Notes under the pieces: generated by a model
The model's database searches: none
What the model was told of the DNA's origin: nothing
Seen by the model: the letters and a program-made list of their open reading frames with translations, nothing else
DNA from: Methylorubrum thiocyanatum
Lineage (GTDB): Bacteria > Pseudomonadota > Alphaproteobacteria > Rhizobiales > Beijerinckiaceae
Assembly (NCBI GenBank): GCA_014138645.1
Contig: JACJIB010000002.1
Span: forward strand, 682,001-746,000
Direction: 5' to 3'
Length of the DNA stretch: 64,000 nucleotides
Position numbers and translations under genes: made by a program
Shown here: one piece after another, positions 52,304-61,653 of the stretch
Layout: each line of letters begins with the position of its first letter
How positions within the stretch are numbered: the first letter of the stretch is position 1

Positions 52304-54249
52304 CAGCGCCGCACGCCGGAAGCCTGCCGCGCATCGAGGGACACGGCGCCGAGCGCATCGTCGATGGTATCGAGCAGTGCGCGGGCAGGCGTCGCCGCCT
52401 CGGCCCCGAAGTGCCGCGACAGGGCGGCGAGAAGCGTCTCGACGGCCTCCCGGGCAGGCTTCGAGAGGTGTCGACGGTCGCGCCGCAACTCCACGACGTT
52501 GATGCCGATGCGCACTTCGGCCAACAGGTCCGCGGTCCACTCCGCGTCCTCGCGCGGCAGAGCGGCCAGCCGTGGCGCGATCAGACCGACCCGGTCGAGC
52601 ATCAGGGCCGCGAGTTCGAGGCCGTTCTGCGCAACCTGGCGCTCGGCCGCGCGGGCGAGGCTGCGGCGGTTGATGGCCCGCAGGCGCCGGGCCGACCAGC
52701 CGGCGCCGACCGAGCGGACGAGGCGCGTGACGATGGCGGCCACCCACATCCCGACGATGACCGCGACGGATGAGTTGGCGAAAGCGGCGAAGTCGCCCGT
52801 GTAGCTGCCCTGGAGAGCGATCATGGCCGAGCCGTTGACCGCCGCTCCCATCGCCAGGGGCGCCGTCTTCGGCTGCGCCATGAAGACGCCGCAGACTAGG
52901 AGGGCCGGGGCCAGCGCGAGAACCAGCATCTCGAAGGTGGTCGCCAGCGGCAGGACTGCGAACAGGTAGGTGCCCGCCCCGAGGGCGCCGAGAATGGCCG
53001 AGTTGGCGAAGCTGACGATGAACGGCGCGGGATCGTCCTGCGCGGCAAAGAAGCTGCAGCCGACCGCCGCCATCATCGGGGCGGCCGAGCCGTGGGGCCA
53101 TCCGGTCGCGATCCAGATCGCGCAGGTGACGAGGATGGTCAGGAACACGCCCACGGCCGAAAGCAGCGCCATGCCATGGTCACGGTGGCGTATCGTGCGC
53201 GCCGCGGCGGTGTAGCGGAAGGTCATGGCCTCGGTGACCGGCGTCCCGTCGGCAATGTGCCGCTGCAGGATGCGGGCGTCCTGGCGTAGATCGATGAAGT
53301 CGCGCAGGCGTGCCAGCAGGCTCGCCAGCACCAGGGCATCCCAGGATGCACGCTCGCCGAGGGCGGGCTCGAGCGCGTCGGCGGCGGCTTTCAAGCGGTC
53401 GGCCTGCGCCTGGTCGGTGGTTCCGGATGCAAGCCATCCGGCCATGTCGTCGAGGAGAGAGCGCAGACGCTGCGGCAGGGGGCCCATCCGCTCCAGCGTG
53501 TCGATCCGGTCCGAGACGGCGGAGGCGATGGGCAGGAACATCAGCATGTGCTGGCGCAACGTCGCCATCGCCTCGGCCGAGCGTTCCGCCCCGGTCATGT
53601 CGTAGCGCAAGGGCGTCGCCAACGCGTCGAACGCGACGGCGTCCGACGCCAGCTTCAGCCGTGTCGCCTGCGTATCCTTACCCGTGCGGGCGCGGCCGAG
53701 AACGTTGATGACCCAGCCCCGGGCGTCGCGCAGCCAGAGGTCGAGCCGGGCGGTGATCACGGGCGCCACCGATTGCGGCAGCACGATCGTGTTCACGAGG
53801 CTGGCGCAGAGGATGCCGAGGGTGATTTCCTCGGCCCGGGCCACGGCGGTGTCGAACATCGTTCCGGGGTCGCCGACGGCGGGGAAGCCGATCAGGGCCG
53901 CCGTGTAGCCGCCGAGCATCATCAGGTAGCTGCGGGGCGTGCGATCGAGCAGCGAGAAGTACAGGCACGCCGCCACCCAGAGCGCGATGGCCAGGGTGAG
54001 AAGTTCCGGAGCGTTCACGAGGTTCGGCACGAGGGCCACCGTCACCACGGCGCCGAGCAGGGTGCCGAGCACCCGGTAGAGCGCCTTCGAGCGCGTGGCA
54101 CCGGCGAGCACCTGGCTGGTGATGTAGACCGTGCCGAGCGCCCAGTAGGGGTTCGGCAGGTCGATCCAGAACGCCAGGAACAGGGCCAGCATCGCCGCCG
54201 CGAAGGTCTTGAGCGCGAACGCCCAGTCACGCCAGCCCGGCAGGCTCAT
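52303..54249 (-). CDS. FUSC-family inner-membrane efflux protein (AaeB-like)
   Basis: A 648-residue protein of the aromatic acid exporter/fusaric acid resistance family. It has two groups of transmembrane helices (about 12-160 and 350-500) with large cytoplasmic domains in between and after. FAAAMLALFLAFWIDLPNPYWALGTVYI and the repeat-like second half GCSFFAAQDDPAPFIVSFANSAILG are family blocks. It probably exports aromatic or phenolic acids with HlyD and DUF1656 partners. Its ATG overlaps the MarR stop (ATGA). Confidence 0.92.
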   Translation of the reverse strand: MSLPGWRDWAFALKTFAAAMLALFLAFWIDLPNPYWALGTVYITSQVLAGATRSKALYRVLGTLLGAVVTVALVPNLVNAPELLTLAIALWVAACLYFSLLDRTPRSYLMMLGGYTAALIGFPAVGDPGTMFDTAVARAEEITLGILCASLVNTIVLPQSVAPVITARLDLWLRDARGWVINVLGRARTGKDTQATRLKLASDAVAFDALATPLRYDMTGAERSAEAMATLRQHMLMFLPIASAVSDRIDTLERMGPLPQRLRSLLDDMAGWLASGTTDQAQADRLKAAADALEPALGERASWDALVLASLLARLRDFIDLRQDARILQRHIADGTPVTEAMTFRYTAAARTIRHRDHGMALLSAVGVFLTILVTCAIWIATGWPHGSAAPMMAAVGCSFFAAQDDPAPFIVSFANSAILGALGAGTYLFAVLPLATTFEMLVLALAPALLVCGVFMAQPKTAPLAMGAAVNGSAMIALQGSYTGDFAAFANSSVAVIVGMWVAAIVTRLVRSVGAGWSARRLRAINRRSLARAAERQVAQNGLELAALMLDRVGLIAPRLAALPREDAEWTADLLAEVRIGINVVELRRDRRHLSKPAREAVETLLAALSRHFGAEAATPARALLDTIDDALGAVSLDARQASGVRR

Positions 54250-54743
54250 TCCGCGGCCTCGCCGTGCGCGATCCTATCCCCGGAAAGACCGGTCTCGGAC
54301 GGGCCGCCCACTCGGTCCTGGATGGCCCGGAACACCCGAAGGCTCGCCTCCAGGTCGGACGCGCTCACCTTCGAGAACACCGCCTTTCGCAATCGGTCGA
54401 GGTCGGCTTCGATCCGCGCGACCTGGGAGCGTCCGGTGTCGGTGAGGCTCAGGACCTTGGCACGGCGATCGGTCGGGTCCTCCTTGCGCGTGACGAGGCC
54501 GGCCGCTTCGAGCTGGTCGAGGAGGCGCACGAGCGACGGACCCTCGATCCCGACCGCTTCCGCCAACGCGTTCTGGCGCGGTTCACCGCCCAGGCGACCG
54601 ATCAGCACCAGGGGCAACGCTTTCGCCTCGGAGACACCGTGCGCATCCGTGGTGGCGTTGGCGAGCCGCCTCCATTGGCGGCCCGAGAGCAGGAGCGCGT
54701 GGGTGTAGGTCAGCCAAAGCTGGCTCGAGCCCTCCGCTGCCAT
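54246..54743 (-). CDS. MarR-family transcriptional regulator
   Basis: A 165-residue winged-helix regulator, with LAEAVGIEGPSLVRLLDQLEAAGLVTRKEDPTDRRAKVLSLTDTG as the HTH and wing. ATG 54743 follows GAGGGAAG; TTG 54776 is the alternative. It overlaps the FUSC start by 4 bp and thus is part of the efflux operon. MarR proteins of this kind repress the operon until an aromatic ligand binds. A palindrome lies upstream. Confidence 0.92.
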   Translation of the reverse strand: MAAEGSSQLWLTYTHALLLSGRQWRRLANATTDAHGVSEAKALPLVLIGRLGGEPRQNALAEAVGIEGPSLVRLLDQLEAAGLVTRKEDPTDRRAKVLSLTDTGRSQVARIEADLDRLRKAVFSKVSASDLEASLRVFRAIQDRVGGPSETGLSGDRIAHGEAAE

Positions 54744-54794
54744 CCGACTGCTTCCCTCTGGGCCGGGCTGAGGCAAATGCCTCGTACCGAATAG

Positions 54795-54814
54795 ATTGAT
54801 AGCAGACTATCGAT
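54795..54814. promoter_or_regulatory. Candidate MarR operator palindrome
   Basis: ATTGATAG at 54795-54802 and CTATCGAT at 54807-54814 are inverted repeats (7 of 8 positions) around CAGA, centred about 61 bp before the marR ATG. The size and symmetry fit a MarR site and suggest autoregulation of the efflux operon. Confidence 0.6.
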
Positions 54815-55103
54815 TGGTTTGCATCCATTCAAGCCGGACAGGATCCTTGGACGGCCGGACGCGACTGCGCCGACCGAGCGGCACCCGTCCTGGCGTCGAG
54901 CGGCGTTCATCGGTGAGCGAGCGCCATCACGGCGGCCGCGGCGTCCGCTGTGAAGAGATAGACCTCGCGCACCGGGTCCATCGCCATTGGCTCGGGGCGC
55001 GTCGCCGGTGCTTCTAGGGCGGTGCGCGTCGCGTCGGCAGGGCCGAGCCGGCAATGCTCAGGTTCGGCACCTGATCAGCGCCAGAACCCCTGTGCAGAGA
55101 CGC
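54815..55103. other. Spacer between MarR operon and EPS genes
   Basis: Just under 300 bp with no supportable gene or repeat. Confidence 0.45.
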
Positions 55104-56540
55104 CTAGGCGCGTCGGCGCAGGAGGCTTCGCAGTATCCCACCGTAGGCCACCAGTGCCGCTCCGAGCCCGAGTCCGAACAGGAGGGCGACAGGCAGCACG
55201 ACCTTCGGCGACGGCGGCCAGGACCGGCCGAGCGGCGGGGTCGCAGCGGAGATGATACGCATGTTGGTGGTGTCGAGCCGCTCCTGCTCGCCGGTCTCCC
55301 GCGAGCGCTTGAGGAAGGACTCATAGATCGTGCGCTGGGTCTCGACGTTGCGTTCGAGGTCACGAAGCACGATCAGATCGCGGTTGTTGCGCTCGGTCTC
55401 CCGCTTCAGGCCGTCGATGTCGCGACGGATGGTTTTCTCGTAGGTCGAGGCCCGGTCGTATTCCTTGATCGTCGACTCGATGATCCGTCCCTTCTCGTGC
55501 GCGATTGCGGCCTCGAGTTCACGCACCTGCGCGCCCTGCTCGGTCACGGCGGGGTGCCGCGGGCCGAACTTCTTGCCGATCTCGGACTGCGCGCGCAGCA
55601 GATCGACCAGTTGCTGGCGCAGCGCCCGCATCTCCGGTGATTGGAGCATTTCCGGCAATGCGGTGCCGATGCGGCCGCGCATGTCGCGCGCCTGTTCGGC
55701 CTGCTTCGCAAGCGCTGCGGTGCGCAGGGCTGCGGCGGATAACTGGGCGTTCAATTCGCTGAGGCGCTGGTCGCCGAGCAGCAGGCCCTGCGCCTTGACG
55801 AGGTTATGCTTCTCCCGAAAAGCGGCGGCTTTCTTCTCGGCTTCCAGAAGTGTGCCGCGAAGGGTGGCGAGCCGGGCTGCCAGCGCATCCGAGGCGCGAC
55901 CGGCGGCCTTGGCGCGGGCGGCCGTCTCCTCGGTGAAGAAGGTATCAGCAATCGTGTTGGCGATCAGGGCGGACTTCTGACCGCTCTTGGATTTCACGAC
56001 GACCTCGATCACGAAGGTCCGCTCCGGCCGCCGAACCGTCATCTTGCGCCGGAGCGCCTCGATCGCCTGCAGTTCCGGATTGGCGGGTCCTTCACTGGGC
56101 GCGAGGCCCAGCGCGCGCTTGACCGTTTCGCTCAGACTGCCCGGTTGCGGCGGAGCCGGCGCAAATTCGGGGTCGTCCTGCAGATTGAGACGGCTGACGA
56201 CGCGGCTCAGCACGCTGTCGGAGGCAATGACCTTGACTTGGCTCTCGACGATCGAGACGCCGCTGTCGGCGAGCTGATTGCTCGGGTTGACGCCGTTCTC
56301 GATCACTTTGAGATCGACCGGATCGACGAGGATCTCGGTTTGCGAGGTGTAGATCGGCGGGATGAGCCCGAGCGCGAGGATGGCCGCGACCAGCGCCGCA
56401 ATCCCCGATGCGATCACCCAGACGAGCCCCGAGCGGATCCGGTCGACAGCCTGTCCCAGATCCCCGAAGCCCGTTCCTCCGACGTCCAGCGGTGCCTCGA
56501 TCCGGGTCTCAGCCCGCGGTTGATGTGCGAAACTGTACAT
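55104..56540 (-). CDS. Wzz/GumC-type polysaccharide chain-length protein
   Basis: A 478-residue protein with two transmembrane segments (about 37-60 and 447-470), an N-terminal Wzz domain (YTSQTEILVDPVDLKVIENG) and a long periplasmic coiled coil (about 200-420). No kinase domain is present, so it is the transmembrane half only. It sets the length of exported polysaccharide. ATG 56540 (MYSFAHQPRAE) is used; the longer frame up to 56756 overlaps the GT2 gene. Confidence 0.9.
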   Translation of the reverse strand: MYSFAHQPRAETRIEAPLDVGGTGFGDLGQAVDRIRSGLVWVIASGIAALVAAILALGLIPPIYTSQTEILVDPVDLKVIENGVNPSNQLADSGVSIVESQVKVIASDSVLSRVVSRLNLQDDPEFAPAPPQPGSLSETVKRALGLAPSEGPANPELQAIEALRRKMTVRRPERTFVIEVVVKSKSGQKSALIANTIADTFFTEETAARAKAAGRASDALAARLATLRGTLLEAEKKAAAFREKHNLVKAQGLLLGDQRLSELNAQLSAAALRTAALAKQAEQARDMRGRIGTALPEMLQSPEMRALRQQLVDLLRAQSEIGKKFGPRHPAVTEQGAQVRELEAAIAHEKGRIIESTIKEYDRASTYEKTIRRDIDGLKRETERNNRDLIVLRDLERNVETQRTIYESFLKRSRETGEQERLDTTNMRIISAATPPLGRSWPPSPKVVLPVALLFGLGLGAALVAYGGILRSLLRRRA

Positions 56541-56706
56541 TACGCCACATCCACTTCCATTCCGGTATTCCGTGCCGACTCGTCCGACCTTGGCACGACC
56601 CGGTCCCGGATCGGGACAAAGAGATCTCCTGCCCGTCCGGCCGACGGCTTCGGGGCAACCAGGATGCCAAGCCGTTCCGGACGGCGGACAGGGTGAGTTG
56701 CGAGCC

Positions 56707-57753
56707 TCAAACCCGGAGCCCGATCTGAGAGGATGAGCGGCGGGACGGGACGGCATCGGCCAGGATGCGGCTCGCGATGCGCGCGTCGGGACGGACCCGT
56801 CGGCGGAGCAATCCGAACCAGAAGCAGACGGCGTAGAGATTCCAGGCCGACACGGCGTAGGCCGCGTACCGGATCGAACGCCATTTCAGTCCCATCGCCA
56901 CGAACGGGAAGGCGACGAGCGTCGCCAAAGCGACCGGCAACAGCCAGCCATGAATGAGAAACGGAGTGGCGAGGATCGTCAGCCACCACAGGTGCACGAT
57001 CAGGCACAGGGTGAAGCCGTTGTTGTTACGGAACATTAAGGGAAAATGCGCCCGTCCGACCGATGCTCGGAAGACTTCGCCGGCCGCGAAGGCGGTCTTG
57101 TTCCTGAAGCGACGAAGGAGCAGGCGGAAATCACCGCCGGAATGGCCGTAATGATCGATCGCCGGTCGGTCGATCCGCGTCAGCGACCAGCCCGCCGCAT
57201 GCAGCCGGGCTCCGAGATCGAGTTCCTCGCCCCCATGCAGGTTGCGATCGGTGAAGTAGCCCACGGCCTCGATCGCCTCGCGCCGATAGAGGCCGCCGCA
57301 ATCGAGACGGCTCACCGAACCGGCCCGACGGTCCGGTTCGTCTCGGGCCTGCCGCGCCTCGAACTCGACGTTGCTGGTATCCTGTTCGAGGATCAGGCCG
57401 CCGACGCCGGCGACGCGCGGTTCGCGGGCCATGACCGCGAGCGCCGCTTCGAGGAAACCGCGGTGCAGGCGCATGTCCCCGTCGATGATGCAGACGAAAT
57501 CACCCCGGCTGTGCTGATAGCCGAGCTGCGCACCGATGCCGCAGGATCGTTCGGATGGCTGCTCCAGGGTGACGACGCGGATCGGATAGCGGCACGCGAT
57601 CTCCACGGTTCGGTCGGTGGATGCGCTGTCGGCCAGGATCACTTCGCCGTCGTAACCTTCGAGGGCCGCCAGCGCGCTCTCGATGGCGCCGGCGATGTTG
57701 CGCTCTTCGTTGAGCGCCTTGATGATGATGCTGAGGGCGAGCGGTTCGGACAC
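56707..57753 (-). CDS. Glycosyltransferase family 2
   Basis: A 348-residue GT-A enzyme. SIIIKALNEERNIAGAIESALAAL is the N-terminal nucleotide-sugar region, the DXD-like motif is IIDGDMRL, and the GGEELDLGARLHAAGW block follows. The C-terminal part has two transmembrane segments (about 250-300). It starts at GTG 57753 and adds sugars to lipid-linked or polymer acceptors in exopolysaccharide synthesis. It lies between the chain-length gene and the GNAT gene on the same strand. Confidence 0.9.
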   Translation of the reverse strand: MSEPLALSIIIKALNEERNIAGAIESALAALEGYDGEVILADSASTDRTVEIACRYPIRVVTLEQPSERSCGIGAQLGYQHSRGDFVCIIDGDMRLHRGFLEAALAVMAREPRVAGVGGLILEQDTSNVEFEARQARDEPDRRAGSVSRLDCGGLYRREAIEAVGYFTDRNLHGGEELDLGARLHAAGWSLTRIDRPAIDHYGHSGGDFRLLLRRFRNKTAFAAGEVFRASVGRAHFPLMFRNNNGFTLCLIVHLWWLTILATPFLIHGWLLPVALATLVAFPFVAMGLKWRSIRYAAYAVSAWNLYAVCFWFGLLRRRVRPDARIASRILADAVPSRRSSSQIGLRV

Positions 57754-57844
57754 GATCGGATCACCTGTCGTCGCAACGGGACTGCGCCGGAATGAGGCAC
57801 GGCGCCGCGGATCGAGGGGTCAGTGCACCCCCGGCGCCACACCG

Positions 57845-59110
57845 TTAGTCCCGTTTTGAGACGCGCTGAGCCAAGCGCATGCCCGAGCGAACGGCATCGC
57901 GCAGCCACGGCACAGTCTTCGCCCGTCCGCGAAGGTGCCAATAGGCCATAAACATCCGGCCGCGGAGCGAGTGCGGCGCGATCACCTCATGCAGGGGCAG
58001 GCTATGGTCCGACCAGTCTGTCTTGTAGCCCTCGTCGCCCACGGTCAAATCGAAGATTGCGACATCGTCACGCGCGATACACATCTCGACCGCACTCTCC
58101 ATCAAGAGCCGCGCGACGGAGAACTTGGCCCAATCTTGGTGATAGGCGGCGACGATGACGGCGAAGCGTCCGCGGAACACTGTTCCCCAGATGCCGGCGA
58201 CGAGTTCCGACCCGACCCACAATCCGACGGGGACGACTCCTCCCTCCTCGAACGGCAGGCCCGCCAGGGTCGTGTAGAAGGCAAGCCGCTCCGGTGCCGC
58301 GAACGTGTCCATCTGGCCGGTGTCGCGCTGCCATTGCGACTTCTGCTCGATCACGAAGCGCGTCAGGGCGACCCGCTCCGCCGGATCCTGCGCGACGGCG
58401 AACCGGACCGCGCCCTCCTTGGCCAGCCGACGGCGACGCTGGCTGTTCTTGTTGAAGAAGCTCGGGCTTCGGGTCGTGAAGTCCTTGAAGGTCGGGGGCA
58501 AGTTCGCGCCGTAGGCATCGATGACGTGCCGCGAACCCGCCAGTCCGGCGAACGGATTGGCGATCCCGTCGAAGACGAGAGGCATTCGCCGCAGGCGGAC
58601 GAAATCGACCGGCGGCAACACGTCGAGGATCGCCGCCCAGAGCCGCTCGGCATCCCGGGGGCCGGGCGAGAACCCCGCGCCAAGGATCGGCATGTTGTAG
58701 TCGGTGAGATCTCCGCCCAGGAACTCGAGACTGCGTCCGTAGGCGTTCCGGCGTATCGCCAGCGGAAGCAGCATCAGCGTCTGTCCGGCCTCGCTCGAGA
58801 CATGGACGATCTGATCGCTGAGCGGCTCCGACGTACCGGCCGTCCTGCGCCACGTGGCCAGCCACTCGAAGCATTGAAACACGGTGCAGGCGCCCGTTGC
58901 GGCGGTCTCGCGCCAGACGCTCTCGGCGGCGTCGACGCTCGGAAACACCGTCACCGTGGCGCCCGCCAGGGCCGGGTCGGACCAGGCGCCGGGGGCGCGC
59001 GCAAGTTGGACCGCCGGAAACGCGCTCCGGCAGCCGTTCTTCAAATCACGGTCATCCGCATCCGGGATTAGCGCGGCGCCCGATTTCGCTGTATGTCCAG
59101 AAATCTGCAT
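57845..59110 (-). CDS. FemAB/GNAT-like acetyltransferase, EPS-associated
   Basis: A 421-residue protein with a C-terminal GNAT-like domain (about 210-360, GVVPVGLWVGSELVAGIWGTVFRGRFAVIVAAYHQDWAKFSVARLLMESAVEMC, then IFDLTVGDEGYKTDW), the CelD/BcsL type found in cellulose and EPS loci. It probably acylates a sugar. ATG 59110 is chosen; no strong ribosome site is seen. The gene is on the same strand as the GT2 and diverges from the deacetylase gene. Confidence 0.85.
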   Translation of the reverse strand: MQISGHTAKSGAALIPDADDRDLKNGCRSAFPAVQLARAPGAWSDPALAGATVTVFPSVDAAESVWRETAATGACTVFQCFEWLATWRRTAGTSEPLSDQIVHVSSEAGQTLMLLPLAIRRNAYGRSLEFLGGDLTDYNMPILGAGFSPGPRDAERLWAAILDVLPPVDFVRLRRMPLVFDGIANPFAGLAGSRHVIDAYGANLPPTFKDFTTRSPSFFNKNSQRRRRLAKEGAVRFAVAQDPAERVALTRFVIEQKSQWQRDTGQMDTFAAPERLAFYTTLAGLPFEEGGVVPVGLWVGSELVAGIWGTVFRGRFAVIVAAYHQDWAKFSVARLLMESAVEMCIARDDVAIFDLTVGDEGYKTDWSDHSLPLHEVIAPHSLRGRMFMAYWHLRGRAKTVPWLRDAVRSGMRLAQRVSKRD

Positions 59111-59326
59111 GAATGAAGGATTTTGCTCGCCGGGCGGACGTTGTAACAATCACGAGGTCGAATTTAGGCGTATCACTCCCGCGTTAATCCTTCTTTTCGG
59201 CATGCGACCCGATTCATGTCGATATCGTAATCATTCGGACAGCGATCTGTGCATGACGACCCCGCCCGCTCCGATGGCCCAGCCCGTCCTGGCGTTCCGG
59301 GTGGACGACGGAAACCGAACGGGTCG

Positions 59327-60376
59327 ATGCGGGCTGCGGTGAAGGCCGGCCTGACGCTCGCGGTCCACCGCAGCGGCCTCGCCTCGGCTCTGTCGCGGCG
59401 CTACGGCGGTGCGGGCACGATCTTCATGCTCCACAGCGTGGTGGAGAACGGGGCGTTCTATCCAGACCGCGGATTGCGCTGCCCGACAGCGCAGCTCGAC
59501 GCCATCCTGACGATGCTTCGCCGTCGCGGCATCGCGCTGGTGAGCCTCGACGAGGCCGTATCGCGACTGCGCGACCCCAGGCCCGGACGCTTCGCCTCTT
59601 TCACCTTCGACGACGGCTTCGACGACAACCTTTCCCGCGCCCTTCCGGTCATGGAGCGCCACGGCGCGCCCTTCACGGTCTATGTCGCGACCGGCATGAT
59701 CACGGGCGATCTGGACGCATGGTGGCTCGGCCTCGCGGCTTTGATCCGCTCTCGGGACGTGATCGCGCTGCCGGACGGCACGACCTTCGCCTGCAACGAC
59801 GCGCCCTCCAAAGTCGCAGCCTTCGATGCGATCGAACGCGCGATCCATCGGCGCTACGAACTGCTTCCCGCAATCCGGGACATGATCGCCGCAGCCGGCC
59901 TCGACCTGCCGGGTCTGGTGCGGACCGAAGGGCTCACCCTCGAACGCTTGCGCCGCCTCGCCGAGCATCCCCTCGCGACGATCGGCGCCCATGGCACGAC
60001 CCATATCAATCTCGCCCGGGCACCCGAGGATGTGGCGCGGGAAGAAATGGCGGCGAACCGCGCCTTCCTCGAAGCGGCGATCGGCCGACCGGTGCGCCAC
60101 TTCGCCTATCCGTTCGGAAATGCCCGCGCCTGCGGATCCCGCGAGGAGCGTCTCGCTGAAGCCGTCGGCTTCGAGACAGCGGTAACCACGCGCCACGGTG
60201 CGGTGTTTCCAGACCACCTCCACCACCTGTATGCCCTGCCGCGGGAATCGCTGTCCGTTCACGACACGCCGCACACGGTCGCGTGCAAGCTCAGCGGCTT
60301 CTATCGTGCTGTGTACAGCAGGCTTGGAGCTCCGGTCTCACATATGGGCAGCGACGCGGCGGGAGATCGGCCCTGA
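59327..60376 (+). CDS. Polysaccharide deacetylase (NodB-homology)
   Basis: A 349-residue enzyme. The NodB domain contains FTFDDGFDDNLSRALPVM with the catalytic Asp and a metal-binding Asp, the THINLARAP block with metal-ligand His (IGAHGTTH) and the VRHFAYPFG motif. It removes N-acetyl groups from polysaccharide. ATG 59327 is used; GTG 59249 is an alternative with no N-terminal homology. Its stop overlaps the GH5 start (TGATG). It has no clear export signal. Confidence 0.9.
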   Translation: MRAAVKAGLTLAVHRSGLASALSRRYGGAGTIFMLHSVVENGAFYPDRGLRCPTAQLDAILTMLRRRGIALVSLDEAVSRLRDPRPGRFASFTFDDGFDDNLSRALPVMERHGAPFTVYVATGMITGDLDAWWLGLAALIRSRDVIALPDGTTFACNDAPSKVAAFDAIERAIHRRYELLPAIRDMIAAAGLDLPGLVRTEGLTLERLRRLAEHPLATIGAHGTTHINLARAPEDVAREEMAANRAFLEAAIGRPVRHFAYPFGNARACGSREERLAEAVGFETAVTTRHGAVFPDHLHHLYALPRESLSVHDTPHTVACKLSGFYRAVYSRLGAPVSHMGSDAAGDRP

Positions 60377-61653
60377 TGCTTCGAATGGGACCGTCGCGCC
60401 GGTCCGCCGCGCGGCTGCTCATGGCTGCGCTGTGTCTGCCGCTGGCAACGCCGACCGTCGTCGCGACGGTCGCTGCCGCAGGGACGGTCCCGTTCCGACG
60501 CGGCATCGGCATCACGCACACGCTGGCCTGGGCCAATGTCGAGGGCGGACCTGAGTCCCGCTTCCGCTTTCCGCCTTTCTCCGGCCCGGATCGAGCGATG
60601 ACGGCCGCCGAGATGCGCAATCTGCGGGAGGCCGGTTTGGATTTCGTGCGTCTCGGCGTCGATCCGGGTCCGTTCCTGCAATTCACCGGGCGCCAGCGCG
60701 ACTGGATGGACCGGACGCTGAGCGACAGCGTGAAGCGCTTCCTCGATGCCGATCTCGGCGTCATCGTCGACATCCATCCCAGCGACCTTGCTCCCGACTA
60801 CGTCGCCGACCGGCTGACCGAGGGGGTACGGGCGCCCCGCTTCCGCGCCTATCTGGAACTGGTCGCGCAGATGGCCGAACGGCTCGCGGCCCTGAGGTCG
60901 GATCGGGTCGCCCTCGAACTGTTCAACGAGCCGAGCCAAGCACCGGAGGTGTGGCAGCCGATGCTGGAAGCGGCCTACGCGGCGGCCCGGAAGCGAGCCC
61001 CGCGGCTGCCGCTCGTTCTCGGCGGCGGCGGGCAGAACGGCCTCGAAGGCCTGCTCAAGATGGATCTGCGGCCGTTCCTGCACGATCCCGCCGTGATCTA
61101 CACCTTTCACGACTACGAGCCCTATCAATACACCCATCAGGGCGCTGCCGAGCATGCCGCAGCCGATCTCGTCGACGTCCCGTATCCCGCCTCGGCCCGC
61201 CCGCTGAGCGATACGCTCGCAGCGAGCCGCCGGGCCATCGCCGCCTCCGATCGCACGCCCGCGCAGAGAGCGGAGGCCGAGGCGGAAGCGACGCGGCATA
61301 TCGATCACTACGCCCGCTTCGGTTTCGACCGGGCGGCCCTTAGCCGAAGCTTCGACGACATCGCGGATTGGGCACGCCGACACGGAATTGCACCGGGACG
61401 GATCCTGCTCGGCGAGTTCGGCGCACGGTTGACGCCCTTCAGTGGCGGAGCGGTGCAGCGGGCGGAGCGTCGGCGATACCTGCGCGACATGCGCGAGGTC
61501 GCCGAAGCGCACGGCTTCGCGTGGTCCGTCTTCGCCTACCGCGGATTGGGCGGGTTCGCCCTGGCGCGAAACGAGACGGGACCGGACCTCGATCCCCTCG
61601 TGACGGACGCGCTCGGCCTGCGGATGCCGGGCGAACAACGGAAGACCCGGTGA
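60376..61653 (+). CDS. Glycoside hydrolase family 5-like protein
   Basis: A 425-residue exported protein with a signal peptide (about 1-33). The TIM-barrel has the acid/base Glu in ALELFNEPSQAP and the nucleophile Glu in ILLGEFGARLTPFSG, with the substrate-contact YTFHDYEPYQYTHQG. This is the GH5 pattern. It probably cleaves a beta-linked polysaccharide made by the same locus, as in other EPS clusters. ATG 60376 overlaps the deacetylase stop. Confidence 0.9.
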   Translation: MLRMGPSRRSAARLLMAALCLPLATPTVVATVAAAGTVPFRRGIGITHTLAWANVEGGPESRFRFPPFSGPDRAMTAAEMRNLREAGLDFVRLGVDPGPFLQFTGRQRDWMDRTLSDSVKRFLDADLGVIVDIHPSDLAPDYVADRLTEGVRAPRFRAYLELVAQMAERLAALRSDRVALELFNEPSQAPEVWQPMLEAAYAAARKRAPRLPLVLGGGGQNGLEGLLKMDLRPFLHDPAVIYTFHDYEPYQYTHQGAAEHAAADLVDVPYPASARPLSDTLAASRRAIAASDRTPAQRAEAEAEATRHIDHYARFGFDRAALSRSFDDIADWARRHGIAPGRILLGEFGARLTPFSGGAVQRAERRRYLRDMREVAEAHGFAWSVFAYRGLGGFALARNETGPDLDPLVTDALGLRMPGEQRKTR

